Of a stretch of DNA of 64,000 nt, positions 1 to 9,727 are shown one piece after another. Numbering within the stretch: position 1 is the stretch's first letter; each line of letters opens with the position of its first letter. Position numbers and translations under genes: made by a program. The stretch is from Rhabdophis nuchalis (taxonomy: Eukaryota > Chordata > Lepidosauria > Squamata > Natricidae), in contig CM077643.1 of the NCBI GenBank assembly GCA_039707465.1, positions 381,409,919-381,473,918 on the forward strand, in the 5' to 3' direction. Below the pieces are notes generated by a model. The model was not told the origin of the DNA, made no database searches, and saw only the letters and a list, made by a program, of their open reading frames with translations.

Positions 1-309
1 TTCAGTTCTGCAGAAAAATGGTTTCACCCTGGATTCCAAATAACTACCTTTGTGCATAATGGCTAGTCCTCGAGTTGTGCGGCAATGGAGCCTGCCTATC
101 ATAATCGTAATCTATGATGGTCATAATTCATGATACCCACATTACTGACCTGATTTTATGACCTTTTTGTGGCAGTCATTAAATGAACGCCATGGAAGTA
201 AAGCAAAGCAGTGGTTTGCTATGGATGACAGCAATGCATTTAAGATGGCATTTGATATCATGCGCAGTCAGTAGAATCGGAACATCTCCATAAAATTGTA
301 GATTTAGGA
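1..309. other. No recognisable gene or repeat
   Basis: AT-rich sequence with no convincing exon. Parts resemble the degenerate MITE family related to the copy at 62318-62700, but I cannot delimit an element. Confidence 0.3.
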
Positions 310-310
310 T

Positions 311-1095
311 GTATTATACTGGGGATAGGGCTCAGTGGCTAAGACACTGAGCTTGTCGATCAGAAAGGTCAGCAGTTCAGCGGTTTGAATCCCTAGTGCC
401 GCTTAACGGAGTGAGCTCCCGTTACTTGTTTTATTTATTTTATTAAATTTATACCCCGCCCTTCTCCTTGTTAGGACCCAGGGCGGCGCACAGGCATTAT
501 TAAAACCACAAAATACAATAAATATCAATTTAAAATATATTAAATTAGTTAACCCGTGCAAAAACCCATGTTAAAAAACCTTCCCAAATTATAAATTATT
601 TTTAAAAAGTCAGAAACGGGGGGCTATCCTAGGCCGGCTTGTTGAAATAAATACGTCTTAAGACGTTGGCGGAAGAGGCGGAGGTCCGAGATAGTGCGAA
701 GGTCGGGGGGTAGGTCGTTCCAGAGGGCCGGGCCCGCCACAGAGAAGGCCCTTCCCCTGGGTGTCGCCAACCGGCATTGCCCCGCCGACTGCACCCGGAG
801 AAGGCCCTCTCTGTGGGAGCGGATCGGACGAAGGGATGTCCGATCCCTTCGTCTGATCTGTCCCAGCAGTTTGATAGCAGCAGTTTGCCCCAGCAGTTTG
901 ATAGCACATAAAAATGCACGTAGAAAAATAGGGACCACCTTGGTGGGACGGTAACAGCATTCTGAGCGCCTTTGGTGTTTAGTCATGCCGGCCAAATAAC
1001 CACTGAGATGTCTTCAGACAGCGCTGGCTCTTCAGATTTGAAACCGAGATGAGCACTAGCACATATGTGCGAGGGAAACATTTACCTTTATCTAT
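311..1095 (+). repeat. Sauria-SINE-like element split by a LINE fragment
   Basis: The tRNA-derived head is at 311-425 (CAGTGGCTAAG, then a GGTTTGAATCCCT box B). The body and 3' end continue at about 890-1095 (GGGACCACCTTGGTGGGA, then ACTAGCACATATGTGCGAGG and a CTTTATCTAT-type end). The uninterrupted relative at 26950-27305 shows that the two halves belong together. An inverted LINE 3' end occupies 424-885. The tail resembles BovB LINE 3' ends, as known for Sauria SINEs. Confidence 0.7.
424..885 (-). mobile_element. 5'-truncated CR1/L2-clade LINE 3' end, inverted
   Basis: Minus-strand reading gives the C-terminal LINE motif with SHREGLLRV, then TPRGRAFSVAGPALWNDLPP and LRLFRQRLKTYLF. It matches the 3' end of the near-complete element at 27.5-32.1 kb. 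The + strand begins with the 3' tail (TTTATTTATTTTATTAAATT) and the CCGCCC...GGACCCAGGGCGGCGCAC motif. It is inserted inside the SINE at 311-1095. Confidence 0.8.
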
Positions 1096-1329
1096 CTTGG
1101 GGATGAATCCCACCGAATATAGCAGGGTTTTTAACCAACTAAATAGGTTAATATGCTACGGGGTGGGAGTGGGGGGGGGCCGCAGGGAAAAAGAAAATTG
1201 GTTGAATTTACCAAGAAACGCATGCAAAGCTCTTCGTTCAAACGGAGGTCTATGGACCCAAGGAAGCCCCTCTTGCTCCTTCTACATTCTCCATGGAATC
1301 CTTTCTCGCCCTTTAACACTGAAAAACAA

Positions 1330-2290
1330 GGTGTAAAATGGTGGCCGGAGGCTGCACCTAACCAGCGCACGGCTGGCGGGTGGTGGAACCGGAGAACGAA
1401 GGGGAACACCGACCTTCCTTCCAACAAAGCGCCCAGGAAGGAAGGGCGCTGGTCGTCGGGGCCTCGCTGGGCAACGAAAGGCAGCTCGCTCAGCCCTGGA
1501 AAGACGCGGGGGGTCACAGGCCGGGACTCTCCACGCTGCTCCTTACGCCCAGAAGGGGCCGGCGGACGATTGTGACACCCGCGCAGGACGCAGGAGAGGC
1601 GCGCGGGGAGCGGCGGCGAGCGGCCGGACGGACCGGGGCGGGATGGAGCGCAAAGAGCAGCGGGGTGGGAGCTCGGGTGGCGGCCGGCGGACCGGCGGTC
1701 GCGGCGTGGCCGGCGTGAGCGAACCCGGAGCGTGCGAGGACGGGACGGTGGTGCAGCGCACGCAGGTGGTGCTGCTGGCCGGCGAGTCCTGGGGCTCTGA
1801 TGGGGGCCAAACCGTGCTCAGCTCCTTCGCGCACCACGTGCTGCCCTCGACGGGCGGCACCGCCTCCGCCGGCAGCCCGGCTGGCACCGCCTCCGCCGGC
1901 AGCCCGGCCGGCACCGCCGACCCTTGCGCCTCCCTTGCTCCGCGGCCGCCCAGTTCCGCGCCGTCGGGCCAGCTGATCTTCTTCCTGTGCCGGCCGTCGT
2001 CGCTGCGGGAGCGGCCCGATCGATTGCGGGAGGTCTTGCAGGGCGTGCGGGATCAAAGCCGGGACTCCCCGGCTGCCTTGGTGGGGGTGATCGTGCAGCC
2101 GCGACCCGAGGAAGAAAAGCCGGCTCTCGTGCAGCTCGAGAAATTGCTCCGTGAAATCTTCCAGTCCGAAGGTGCTGGATCCATGGAGGTGCACACGGCC
2201 GTCTTCGCACCGGGGCGACGCGACGGTGCCCTGGAGCTCAAGCGCGTCAAGGACGGGGCATCGGGTGAGGGGTGTGCAAAGGTGGTTAGG
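1330..2290 (+). promoter_or_regulatory. CpG-rich promoter/first-exon region
   Basis: This stretch has abundant CG dinucleotides and high GC content. It surrounds the coding first exon at 1643-2264, as expected of a vertebrate CpG-island promoter. No TATA box was recognised. The transcription start cannot be placed from sequence alone. Confidence 0.6.
1643..2264 (+). CDS. First coding exon, C2orf72-like protein
   Basis: Start ATG at 1643, 207 complete codons plus one base, then a GTGAGG donor at 2265. The product begins MERKEQRGG. It has a hydrophobic block (TQVVLLAGESWG, about residues 33-44), a second one (QLIFFLCRPSSL, about 112-123), and helical segments LREVLQGVR, AALVGVIVQ and LEKLLREIF. 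From memory these match the layout of human C2orf72, a poorly characterised protein with no established function. Residues about 73-90 are an exact two-copy 9-residue repeat (TASAGSPAG; 27-bp units near 1860-1912), probably length-variable. GC content is far above the surroundings. Downstream exons were not identified, except possibly 6228-6337, whose phase is compatible. The family assignment rests on remembered similarity. Confidence 0.6.
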
Positions 2291-2341
2291 CAAAGAGAGG
2301 GTGGTCGGGTTGCCTAGTACTGAGGAAAGGGCGTTATGCAT

Positions 2342-2592
2342 ATATGTCTGTGGAGATTCTCAGTCCTCCAGGTCATGGATGCCCCAAAGGTGCTTTTTCA
2401 AGAGCCAACTGGACTTTCTGGTTTTTCTTTGAAGACGTTTCTCTTCTCATCCAAGAAGCGTCTTCAACTCTGACTGGATGGTGGGGAATGGAAGGATTGG
2501 AAGGGAATCCAGTCAGAGCTGAAAAAGCTTCTTGGATGAGAAGTGAAACGTCTTCAAAGAAAAACCAGAAAGTCCAGTTGCTTCTTGAAAAA
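2342..2592. repeat. Foldback interspersed repeat
   Basis: The left part reads TCAAGAGCCAACTGGACTTT...TTTTTCTTTGAAGACG. The right part reads as its reverse complement (CGTCTTCAAAGAAAAACCAG). Related copies or halves are at 16376-16490, 17862-18045 and 24431-24655. The overlapping ORFs on both strands are explained by the inverted symmetry. Confidence 0.7.
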
Positions 2593-2599
2593 GAAAACA

Positions 2600-2990
2600 A
2601 AAAACTTTTGAGGCATTATGCGTTGGTTCATGCTCTTCATGCTGACCATATTCCATTCACAGGGACTTTGTAGGGCTTACATCAACTCTTGCAGGAAGTG
2701 ACTGCTATCAGGAAACCCAGCTGCCTTCACACAACAATAATAACCACTTCAGTCAAAGGCACCCATTGAGGGGCTTCCTCAGTCTTAGTCCCTTGTTTTA
2801 GTCATACTGCCACACTAAAGTGGCTGTGTATGAGGGAGGAAAGGTTATATCTACCCAGGGAGTGAATATTTTAATGATCTGTTGCAAGGGGACCAGTGTC
2901 CTTACTTGTTGCCCTGTTAAAGAACTTGGAGTTCCTTTGCAATGCCAGGTCAGTTTAGCATTCAAAGAAGATTCAGCCACGCTGTTTCCT
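2600..2990. other. No recognisable feature
   Basis: No exon or repeat recognised. It presumably lies in the first intron of the C2orf72-like gene or between genes. Confidence 0.3.
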
Positions 2991-2994
2991 AGGG

Positions 2995-3320
2995 CAGAGG
3001 TGTCAAACTCAATTTCATTGAGGGCCGCATCAGGGTTGTGTTTGACCTTGGGGTGTGTGCGTGGCCCAGGTGGGTGTGGCTAATTCAACATCACTCATGT
3101 TGGGGGGCGCCTGTGGTGGTCCAAGCGCTCTGCCAGCCAAAACAGGCTCCTGGACTTCGCTTTTGGCTGCAGTGGCTTCTTGCAACCCTCTGCCAGCGAA
3201 AATGGAGCGGGGGGGGGGGGGGAGCACACAGCCCTCCCGAGCTTTGTTTTCACTGGCAGAAGCACCACGGGCCGGTCCTTCGCTTTTTCTAGGGCGGCTC
3301 CACAGATCTAAGCATCCCGC
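2995..3320 (+). mobile_element. hAT-like MITE, right end lost
   Basis: It starts with the inverted-repeat motif CAGAGGTGTCAAACTC and matches the element at 8237-8573 in inverse orientation. Its right terminus is missing: the sequence switches at 3321 to a block identical to 51568-51667. Confidence 0.7.
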
Positions 3321-3519
3321 TGGCAGGAGGATAAAGGAATTCTATTGAGAAAATGTTCATTGGGTGGGGTGGGGTAGCTGTCATTTGATATCCATAGCTA
3401 ATATAGGCTAGAGCAGGGGTTTCCAACCTTTGCAACTTTAAGTCTGAAGGACTTCAGCTCCCAGAAGTCCGGGAGCTGAAGTCCTTCAGACTTAAAGTTG
3501 CAAAGGTTGGGGACCCCTG
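3321..3519 (+). repeat. Duplicated FSIP2-intron block plus foldback MITE
   Basis: Bases 3321-3420 are identical to 51568-51667, in FSIP2 intron 13. A palindromic hAT-like MITE at 3414-3519 follows. Its left flank GGCTAGAG is the target duplication seen on both sides of the 51661-51766 copy. Its right flank is CCCTAAAG, so this copy is chimeric. Confidence 0.8.
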
Positions 3520-3761
3520 CCCTAAAGCATGTACTAGTCAGTTGAATAGTCAACAGAGCAAACACAACAGTGGGATAGAGCCCCCCTCCTCCTTTTTGCA
3601 TGGGCATGACCACATTATAAAAGGGAAGAGCTTTCATCGCAAATATGCAGCCCACCTCTTGATATTTTTGACCTGGTGGTCTTCCCTCCCGTCCAATATC
3701 TCCCCCTAAGCCAGATGGATATTTCCAGAAGTGGATCCTGGCAGCTGAGTATTGTGCAGAT

Positions 3762-3931
3762 CAGTGGTGGGTTTCTGCAGGCTCGCACCTACTCGCGAGA
3801 GCCGGTTGGTGAAATTTAGAGAACCGGTGAGAGGGGGTTCCACTGGCGTACCTGGAAGTAAATCTGGCCTGCCGCTGCCAGTGACCCAAAGGAAAGGAAA
3901 GGAAGGAAGGGAAGGAAGGAAGGAAGGAAGG

Positions 3932-4026
<95 letters not shown>

Positions 4027-4218
4027 AAAAGAAAGAAAGAGAATTTATCATCACAATTGAGTCCAAAATTTTGGTTGCTAAGCAAGAGCGTTGTTAAATG
4101 AGTTTCACCACATTTTACAAGTTGGCCAACCCCACCCTGTCACATGACTGCCAAGCCACGCCCACAAAATAGGCCACACCTACAGAATAGGTTCTAAAAA
4201 ATTTGAAACCCACCACTG
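3762..4218 (+). mobile_element. hAT-like MITE carrying a GGAA/GA/GAAA microsatellite
   Basis: It is bounded by perfect 8-bp direct repeats GTGCAGAT (3754-3761 and 4219-4226) and termini CAGTGGTGGGTTTC...GAAACCCACCACTG. Purine-only simple sequence occupies about 3893-4041. The ORFs listed on either strand here are simple-repeat translations. Confidence 0.85.
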
Positions 4219-4226
4219 GTGCAGAT

Positions 4227-4820
4227 GCACAGAGATTGTAGCCTTTTGCCAAAACGATGCCAAATTCCAGAGAATTTGGAAACTCTTCTCCTCATCAGAC
4301 CCTTTGCTTATAAAAATTATCCTTCAAAATCGCTTCTTATATGCAGCAGACTTTCCTAGTCTGGCAGGCAGTGCTGATCAGAGCAACTCCTGGAATTCCT
4401 TCCTGAGGTGGAAATCCGGAAATTGTAATCCAGAATACACCCGGTTAATTGGGAAAAGCTGACAATGTGAATTGAGCCATTACTGTATACAAGTAGTGCT
4501 CAACCTAGGCTTGTTTAACAACAGTTCAAAGTTACGACAGCCTCAGAAAATGTGCTTTAGAACCTGTACTTACAACCATTGCATTATCCCACAGTCACAT
4601 GATCACAATTCCAAGGCTAGACAAGCAACTCACATTTTAAAAACTTTAACCTTTTAAGTGACCTTTTAAAAAACATCCATTGGGGAAGCTCAATTCGCCT
4701 TATGACTGCCATACAAATGGTTATAAAATCCAGTCCAGTCGCATGATGACTCAACGTATGACCACGCTTAACAACTGACGCATCCATCCTAATTGTGGTC
4801 AAAAGTTGGGAACTACATGT
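4227..4820. other. No recognisable gene
   Basis: No exon seen. Parts around 4480-4810 resemble diverged MITE sequence of the 4821-5985 family, including the motif ACTTACAACCATTGCATTAT. Confidence 0.3.
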
Positions 4821-5985
4821 ACAGGCAATCCTTAACTTACAACAATTCATTTAGTGACTGTTCAAAGTTACAACGGCATTGATAAAAGTGACATGACCGT
4901 TTTTCACACTTATGACCGTTGCAGCATCCCCATGATCATGTAACCAAAATTAAGAGGCTTGGCAAATAATAATAATAATAATAATAATCTTTATTGTCAT
5001 TGTAATAATAAAACTACAATGAAATCGGTTTGAGCGCCAGGTGGAACACAGAAAGCAGCGACAGCCACAACAGGAATCTCTCTCCAGGCAAACGAAAAGG
5101 CCGACAAATGACAGCCGAAACAAAATGGCCGACAAATGACAGTTGAAAAGGATCAACTGTACTTTGTCTTTCATTATCCACTTCTTCAAATCTGTTCGGC
5201 ATTCCAGGAGCTGGTGGAAGAGGAGCACGTCTCCCTTTCTCTTTTGTTTCTTGTTGCAACGAACTCCGAGGAATCGCACCTGGCATTCCTTCCTCTCTCC
5301 CAGCTTTCCCAACAGAAAAGGATGGAATAACTGGTAGGGGTGGTGCTCTCCGCTTCTTCACTTCAATTCTTGCAGTTGCCCTTGTATATTCCCAAGAGAT
5401 AATGATGGTGCCACCGTTACAGAACATAAACTTCGTGAAGAATCTGCGATCATTGTTTCATCAAGGCTTTGTTTACGATACAACCTAGGTTTTAAAAATT
5501 CTCCACTACCCAGATCTAGGCATCATCTTGAGGATTTCTCTGCCTGAAACTTGTTTTTCTTACTTGTCCTTAAAAAATCCGAGTAATCCTTTCTTTCTTT
5601 AACTGATGTGTCACAACCAGTTGATATGTTTGTTTCTCAATAATTCACAGTAGGTTCAAAGCGAGTTTTTGATGGAAAAGTCTGCTGTGACACCAGGAGC
5701 TCAAAGCCGCTGCGCCTAAGCGGGCCGCCATCTTGGCAAATGATTCATATTTATGACAGTTGCAGTGTACGTGATCGTTTTGATGACCTAATAAGCAAAA
5801 TCAACGGTGAAGCGAAGTTCACTTAACAGCCATGTTACTAACTTAGCAAATGCAGAGATTCACTTAACAACTGAGGCAAGAAAGGTCATAAAATGGGACA
5901 AAGTTCACTTAACAAAATGTCTCACTTAGCAACAGAAATTTTGGGGCACAATTGTGGCCGTAAGTTGAGGACTATCTGTATTCCT
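4821..5985. mobile_element. MITE (Tc1/mariner-like) split by a retroposon
   Basis: Left part 4821-4967 (ACAGGCAATCCTTAACTTAC start), right part 5742-5985 (AAGTTGAGGACTATCTGTA end). The termini are complementary and flanked by TA. Other copies: 16950-17575, 40405-40745, 42130-42250, 51785-53130, 55907-56292 and 62318-62700. All of them generate numerous spurious ORFs. Confidence 0.65.
4968..5741 (-). mobile_element. Retroposon insertion with 10-bp target duplication
   Basis: The insert begins with an AAT-repeat tail and TTTATTGTCATTGT, and ends in GCCGCCATCTTGG. The 10-bp sequence CTTGGCAAAT occurs at 4958-4967 and again at 5732-5741. The tail lies at the left, so the element is on the minus strand. 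The TTTATTGTCA-type end recurs at 18975, beside an RT-encoding LINE fragment. I infer a 5'-truncated LINE of that group. Confidence 0.6.
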
Positions 5986-6227
5986 CCTCCCAATTTCAAC
6001 CCAAATCTTGCCCATATTTATTTTATTTATATATCCAATTTATTGATCGCCCATCTTATGACATGTATGAAATAAATGTATCTTCTTTTTTTCTTTCCTC
6101 CTTTTTTTGGCTTTGTCTCCCTCTTCATTCTCTGTTGTTTTCCAAGTTTTACTAGAAAGCAGAGATATGGCCTCTTGTATTTCATTTAATATGATAAAAA
6201 ATAAATAATTTTTCTCTTCCCTTAAAG

Positions 6228-6337
6228 CCAATGAAGTGCGGTTGGACAAATCGGTGATGCACATTTTTGGAGCAATGCTGTGGTTTGGAATCGTGGCATA
6301 TGGAGGCTATTACTTCTACAACTATTCTCCAGCATGA
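6228..6337 (+). CDS. Terminal coding exon, single membrane segment, unrecognised
   Basis: A pyrimidine-rich acceptor (TTTCTCTTCCCTTAAAG) precedes two bases and 35 codons, then a TGA at 6335-6337. The peptide reads NEVRLDKSV, then a hydrophobic stretch MHIFGAMLWFGIVAYGGYYF, then YNYSPA. It looks like the C-terminal tail of a small single-pass membrane protein. The incoming phase (two bases needed) fits the donor at 2264/2265, so it could be the last exon of the C2orf72-like gene; a third of unrelated exon pairs would fit by chance. I do not recognise the family. A candidate 3'-UTR donor follows at 6382 (GTGGGT). Confidence 0.5.
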
Positions 6338-6480
6338 AGCTTCCTTCCCTGCCTGCACATCGCCCTCCCTACATGGTTAAGGTGGGTACAAGTTGCAGGA
6401 AAGTGTTTTTGTAAAAGCTGAACTGCCTGACTTCTTTTTCCAACTTGGCTGGCGGGAAGATGAAGCTATTGCAGAAATTA

Positions 6481-7148
6481 CCATATGTTTGGAGTATAAG
6501 ATGCTCCGAAGTATAAGACACACCTAGCTTTTGGGGAGGAAAACAGGAGGAAAAAAAATCTGCCTCTGCCTCCCAACAATTTGCCTCCTTGCAGCAAACA
6601 GCCTGTTTCAGTTTCAATTTTAGCACAGCCTGATTAGCACAAGGAAAAAAAATCTGCCTTCCAGAAATTTGCCTCCTTGCAGCAAACAACCCATTTCAGC
6701 CCAATCAGCACAGCCTGATTAGCACAAGCAGGTGATTGCTGGGCCTCCCAACCATCAGCTGTTTCAGGCTGAAGGGATTGCCATAGCCTATTGCCACCTC
6801 CGTGTGTCCCATTTTCCGTCTGTTTCGGGCGGCGGGGATCGGAATTGATGGAAAATGGGATCCACAGAGGCTGAAAACGGGGCATGCGGAAGTGGCAATA
6901 GGCAGTGGCAATCCCTGCAGCCTGAAACAGGTGATGGTCGGGAGGCGCCGATCCAACCGATAATCAGCTGCTTGTGTTAATCAGGCTGTGCTGAAGTTGA
7001 AACTGAAACAGTCTGTTCACTGTTTGCTGCAAGGAGGCAAATTGCTGGGAGGCAGAGGCCAAAGGATGGGTGGTGCTATATTCAGTGTATAAGACGCACC
7101 CAAATTTTCACCCTGGGGAAACTGCATGTTATACTCCCAAAATATGGT
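6481..7148. mobile_element. MITE with GTATTTTTGGAGTATAAGA-type termini
   Basis: The left end reads ACCATATGTTTGGAGTATAA. The right end is its complement (TATACTCCCAAAATATGGTA). Relatives are at 24644-25107, 49806-50186 and 56611-57648. TA at the borders of the 56.6-kb copy suggests a Tc1/mariner-type transposon. ORFs here are spurious. Confidence 0.7.
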
Positions 7149-7316
7149 AATTCACTTTTTATGCAAAAATATAAAGATGTAAGTTTAAAAGGGGCTGAGC
7201 TAAAAGTGAAGCCTTCATAGTCAGAAGCAGTTTGCTTAGTGGCTGGGCAGTATTCCTCATATTCCTTTATAATCTAAAGATAAGATTTCCTTCTAATAAC
7301 ATGCATTTTTTTCTAG

Positions 7317-7375
7317 GTCTCTTATGCATCTGGATTTACAGCTGTCACCCAAAATAAAATTAAAAAAATCAAAAG
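7317..7375 (+). other. Candidate 3'-UTR exon with poly(A) signal
   Basis: Acceptor TTTTTTTCTAG at 7306-7316, followed by AATAAA at 7353-7358. It could splice to the donor at 6381/6382, 44 bases after the TGA of the upstream exon. This is inference from signals only. Confidence 0.3.
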
Positions 7376-8228
7376 TTGTTAACCTTGTCCGTGAAGATAT
7401 GTAAACTTGAGATGAATTAGCTAAAGATTCATCACAGCATCCCATCTCCACGGTGAAGTCCATCTATTGCATCATGGATGCATGCACACATTCTGTCTCA
7501 GGCTTTAACACAAAGCTGCTCCTATGTGCAGTTTCAAACCAAAAGTCCTCATACAACAGCAAATTATTCTTGATGGTGAAGAGATCCATTTGGATTGTAA
7601 TAGTCTCCTAAAATATACATCCAGAATGGACTGAATGAGCAAATAAGAGTTGCTTCAAATAAGTGTGAATAAAGTGATTGCACCAGGAAAGAGATCCCAG
7701 CTTTATTATAGATAGCAGGTTACATTGAACATGCTGGCCAAACATGGAATACATATTAGTTCGTGGCTGATAAATCAGGGAAAAGTATAACACCCTGAAA
7801 GTTTTGAAATAAAAATTCAGTTTGAATATGACTTAATCACAAAGATGGACCCATGATTCTTCCTACAACTGTAGCGAGGAAGGAGGATGTTGTAGAACTG
7901 AAAAGTAATTAAAACAGTGAATCAAGATATATGGGGATGGAAACACATCCATGGTGAGCTAAGCTTCCTTTTCCAAACTAGAGCCCTCATATGCCTTGTC
8001 TTATGGTGCCTGGAATTCCAGCCCAGATTATAAAAAATGGAGTCATAGCCTAGCACATGGAGAGTATATGTGGTTTGGAGGGTTTTGTGAGCCGTTATGA
8101 TCAATCCAAGGAAACCAAAGGCTCAACCAGAATATAGAATTCTGACTGTGTGTAAATTACTGCCATAAGATGCAGTGATAATTTTTGGTAAATCAGTTTT
8201 GGTGGTTTCAAAAGAGAATGAGAACTTC
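7376..8228. other. No recognisable feature
   Basis: About 850 bases without a recognisable exon, SINE or DNA transposon. Confidence 0.35.
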
Positions 8229-8236
8229 ATATAGGA

Positions 8237-8573
8237 CAGGGGTGTCAAACTCAAGGCTTGCGAGCTGCATCCGGCTCATGGACTGCTTAGATCTGGTCCA
8301 CGGAGCCACCCTGGAAACAGTGAAGGATCAGGCCATGGTGCCTCTGCCAGTGAAAACAACTTGAGAGGACTGTTGTGTGGCCCTCCAGGGCTCCATTTTC
8401 ACTGGCAGAGCGCTGCAGGAGGCCATTGCAGATGAAAATGGAGCCCAGGAGGGGTGTGTGTGGGCTGTAGGATGTCGAGCTGGCCACGCCCATCACAGTC
8501 ACACCCACTCCCCTCCCCCAAGTTAAAACACAACCCTGATGTGGCCCTCAATGAACTGAGTTTGACACCCCTT
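8237..8573. mobile_element. hAT-like MITE (GGTGTCAAACTC family)
   Basis: Flanked by ATATAGGA at 8229-8236 and 8574-8581. Termini CAGGGGTGTCAAACTC and GAGTTTGACACCCC. Shares its interior with 2995-3320 in inverse orientation. Confidence 0.85.
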
Positions 8574-8667
8574 ATATAGGATAAGGCTATCGAGGGCTAC
8601 TAATCATGATGGATATATCTAGAGGCAATATACCTCAGTTTCTGGAGAATATAAGTGGGAGGTGCCT

Positions 8668-8908
8668 AGAGGTGGTATTCAGCAGGTTCTGGAGAACCAG
8701 TAGCGCAAATTTTGAGTAGTTTGGAGAACCACTAAATACCACTTCTGACTGGCCCCGCCCCCATCTACTCTCTGCCTCCCGAGTCTCAGCTGATTGAGAT
8801 GAAATGGGGATTTTACAGTATGCTTCCCCTGCCACGCCCACCAAGCAGGCCACACCCATCAAGCTACGCCCACAGAACCGTAGTAAAAAATGTTGAATCC
8901 CACCACTG
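8668..8908. mobile_element. hAT-like MITE, diverged
   Basis: Starts AGGTGGTATTCAGCAGG, ends GAATCCCACCACTG. Resembles 3762-4218, 20064-20558 and 55065-55290. No clear target duplication survives. Confidence 0.6.
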
Positions 8909-9224
8909 GATGTGCTGGTTATTCTTGGGATTTGGATAGCCACTCCGGAGATAAATTAGAGAAGCTTTTTATTTCATTCAGCACACCTCCATATACAGGA
9001 CATAGGAGAAGCAATTTAAGTGCCATGGATGCTTGAAATCAGGATAGAAATAATTGCCTCTGACAGAAAGGAATCAAGTCAAGATTGGAGATTTTATTCC
9101 CAGTAATTTGTCCCTACATTCGGCATCATAAATCCATGAGACAATCCAAGACAACAAAAGGGCTCATTACTGACAATAATAATAAACTTGAGAAATACCT
9201 GGCTCATCCTGATCTCTGATCTTG
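8909..9224. other. No recognisable feature
   Basis: No exon or repeat recognised. Confidence 0.3.
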
Positions 9225-9654
9225 CTCAGAGAAGAGCAACACAGATGATTAAGGGACTGGAGACTAAAACATAGGAAGAACGGTTGCAGGAACTGGGTAT
9301 GTCTAGTTTAATGGAAAGAAGGACTAGGGGAGACATGATAGCAGTGTTCCAATATCTCAGGGATTGCCACAAAGAAGAGGGAGTCAAGCTATTCTCCAAA
9401 GCACCTGAGGGTAGAACAAGAAGCAATGGGTGGAAACTAATCAAGAAGAGAAGCAACTTAGAACTGAGGAGAAATTTCCTGACAGTTAGAACAACTAATC
9501 AGTGGAACTGTTTGCCTCCAGAAGTTGTGAATGCCCCAACACTGCAAGTCTTTAAGAAGATGTTGGATAGCCATTTGTCTGAAACAGTATAGGATTTCCT
9601 GCCTAGGCAGGGGGTTGGACTAGAAGACCTCCAAGGCCCCTTCCAACTCTGCTA
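9225..9654 (+). mobile_element. 5'-truncated CR1-type LINE 3' end
   Basis: Encodes the RT C-terminus KLFSKAPEGRTRSNGWKLI, then RRNFLTVRTTNQWNCLPPEV and FKKMLDSHLSETV, followed by a 3' UTR with GGTTGGACTAGAAGACC. Eight further copies are in this window. It is directly followed by a TATTG microsatellite. Confidence 0.85.
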
Positions 9655-9727
9655 TTGTATTGTATTGTATTGCATTGTATTGTATTGTATTGTATTGTAT
9701 TGTATTGTATTGTATTGTATTGTATTG
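9655..9727 (+). repeat. TATTG pentanucleotide microsatellite at CR1 tail
   Basis: About 14 near-perfect TATTG units immediately after the CR1 3' UTR. The inverted CR1 copy at 18395-18690 carries a short version (AATAC units, 18403-18420). CR1 elements seeding pentanucleotide microsatellites are a known feature of advanced snakes. Confidence 0.9.

Noticed and set aside
311..400. Possible tRNA gene
   Set aside because: It has box A and box B-like sequence but no proper acceptor stem or anticodon arm. It is the head of a SINE with several copies.
1514..2341. 275-residue minus-strand ORF in the CpG island
   Set aside because: Arg/Pro/Ala-rich composition typical of the antisense of a GC-rich exon. 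The + strand has the recognisable protein and splice donor.
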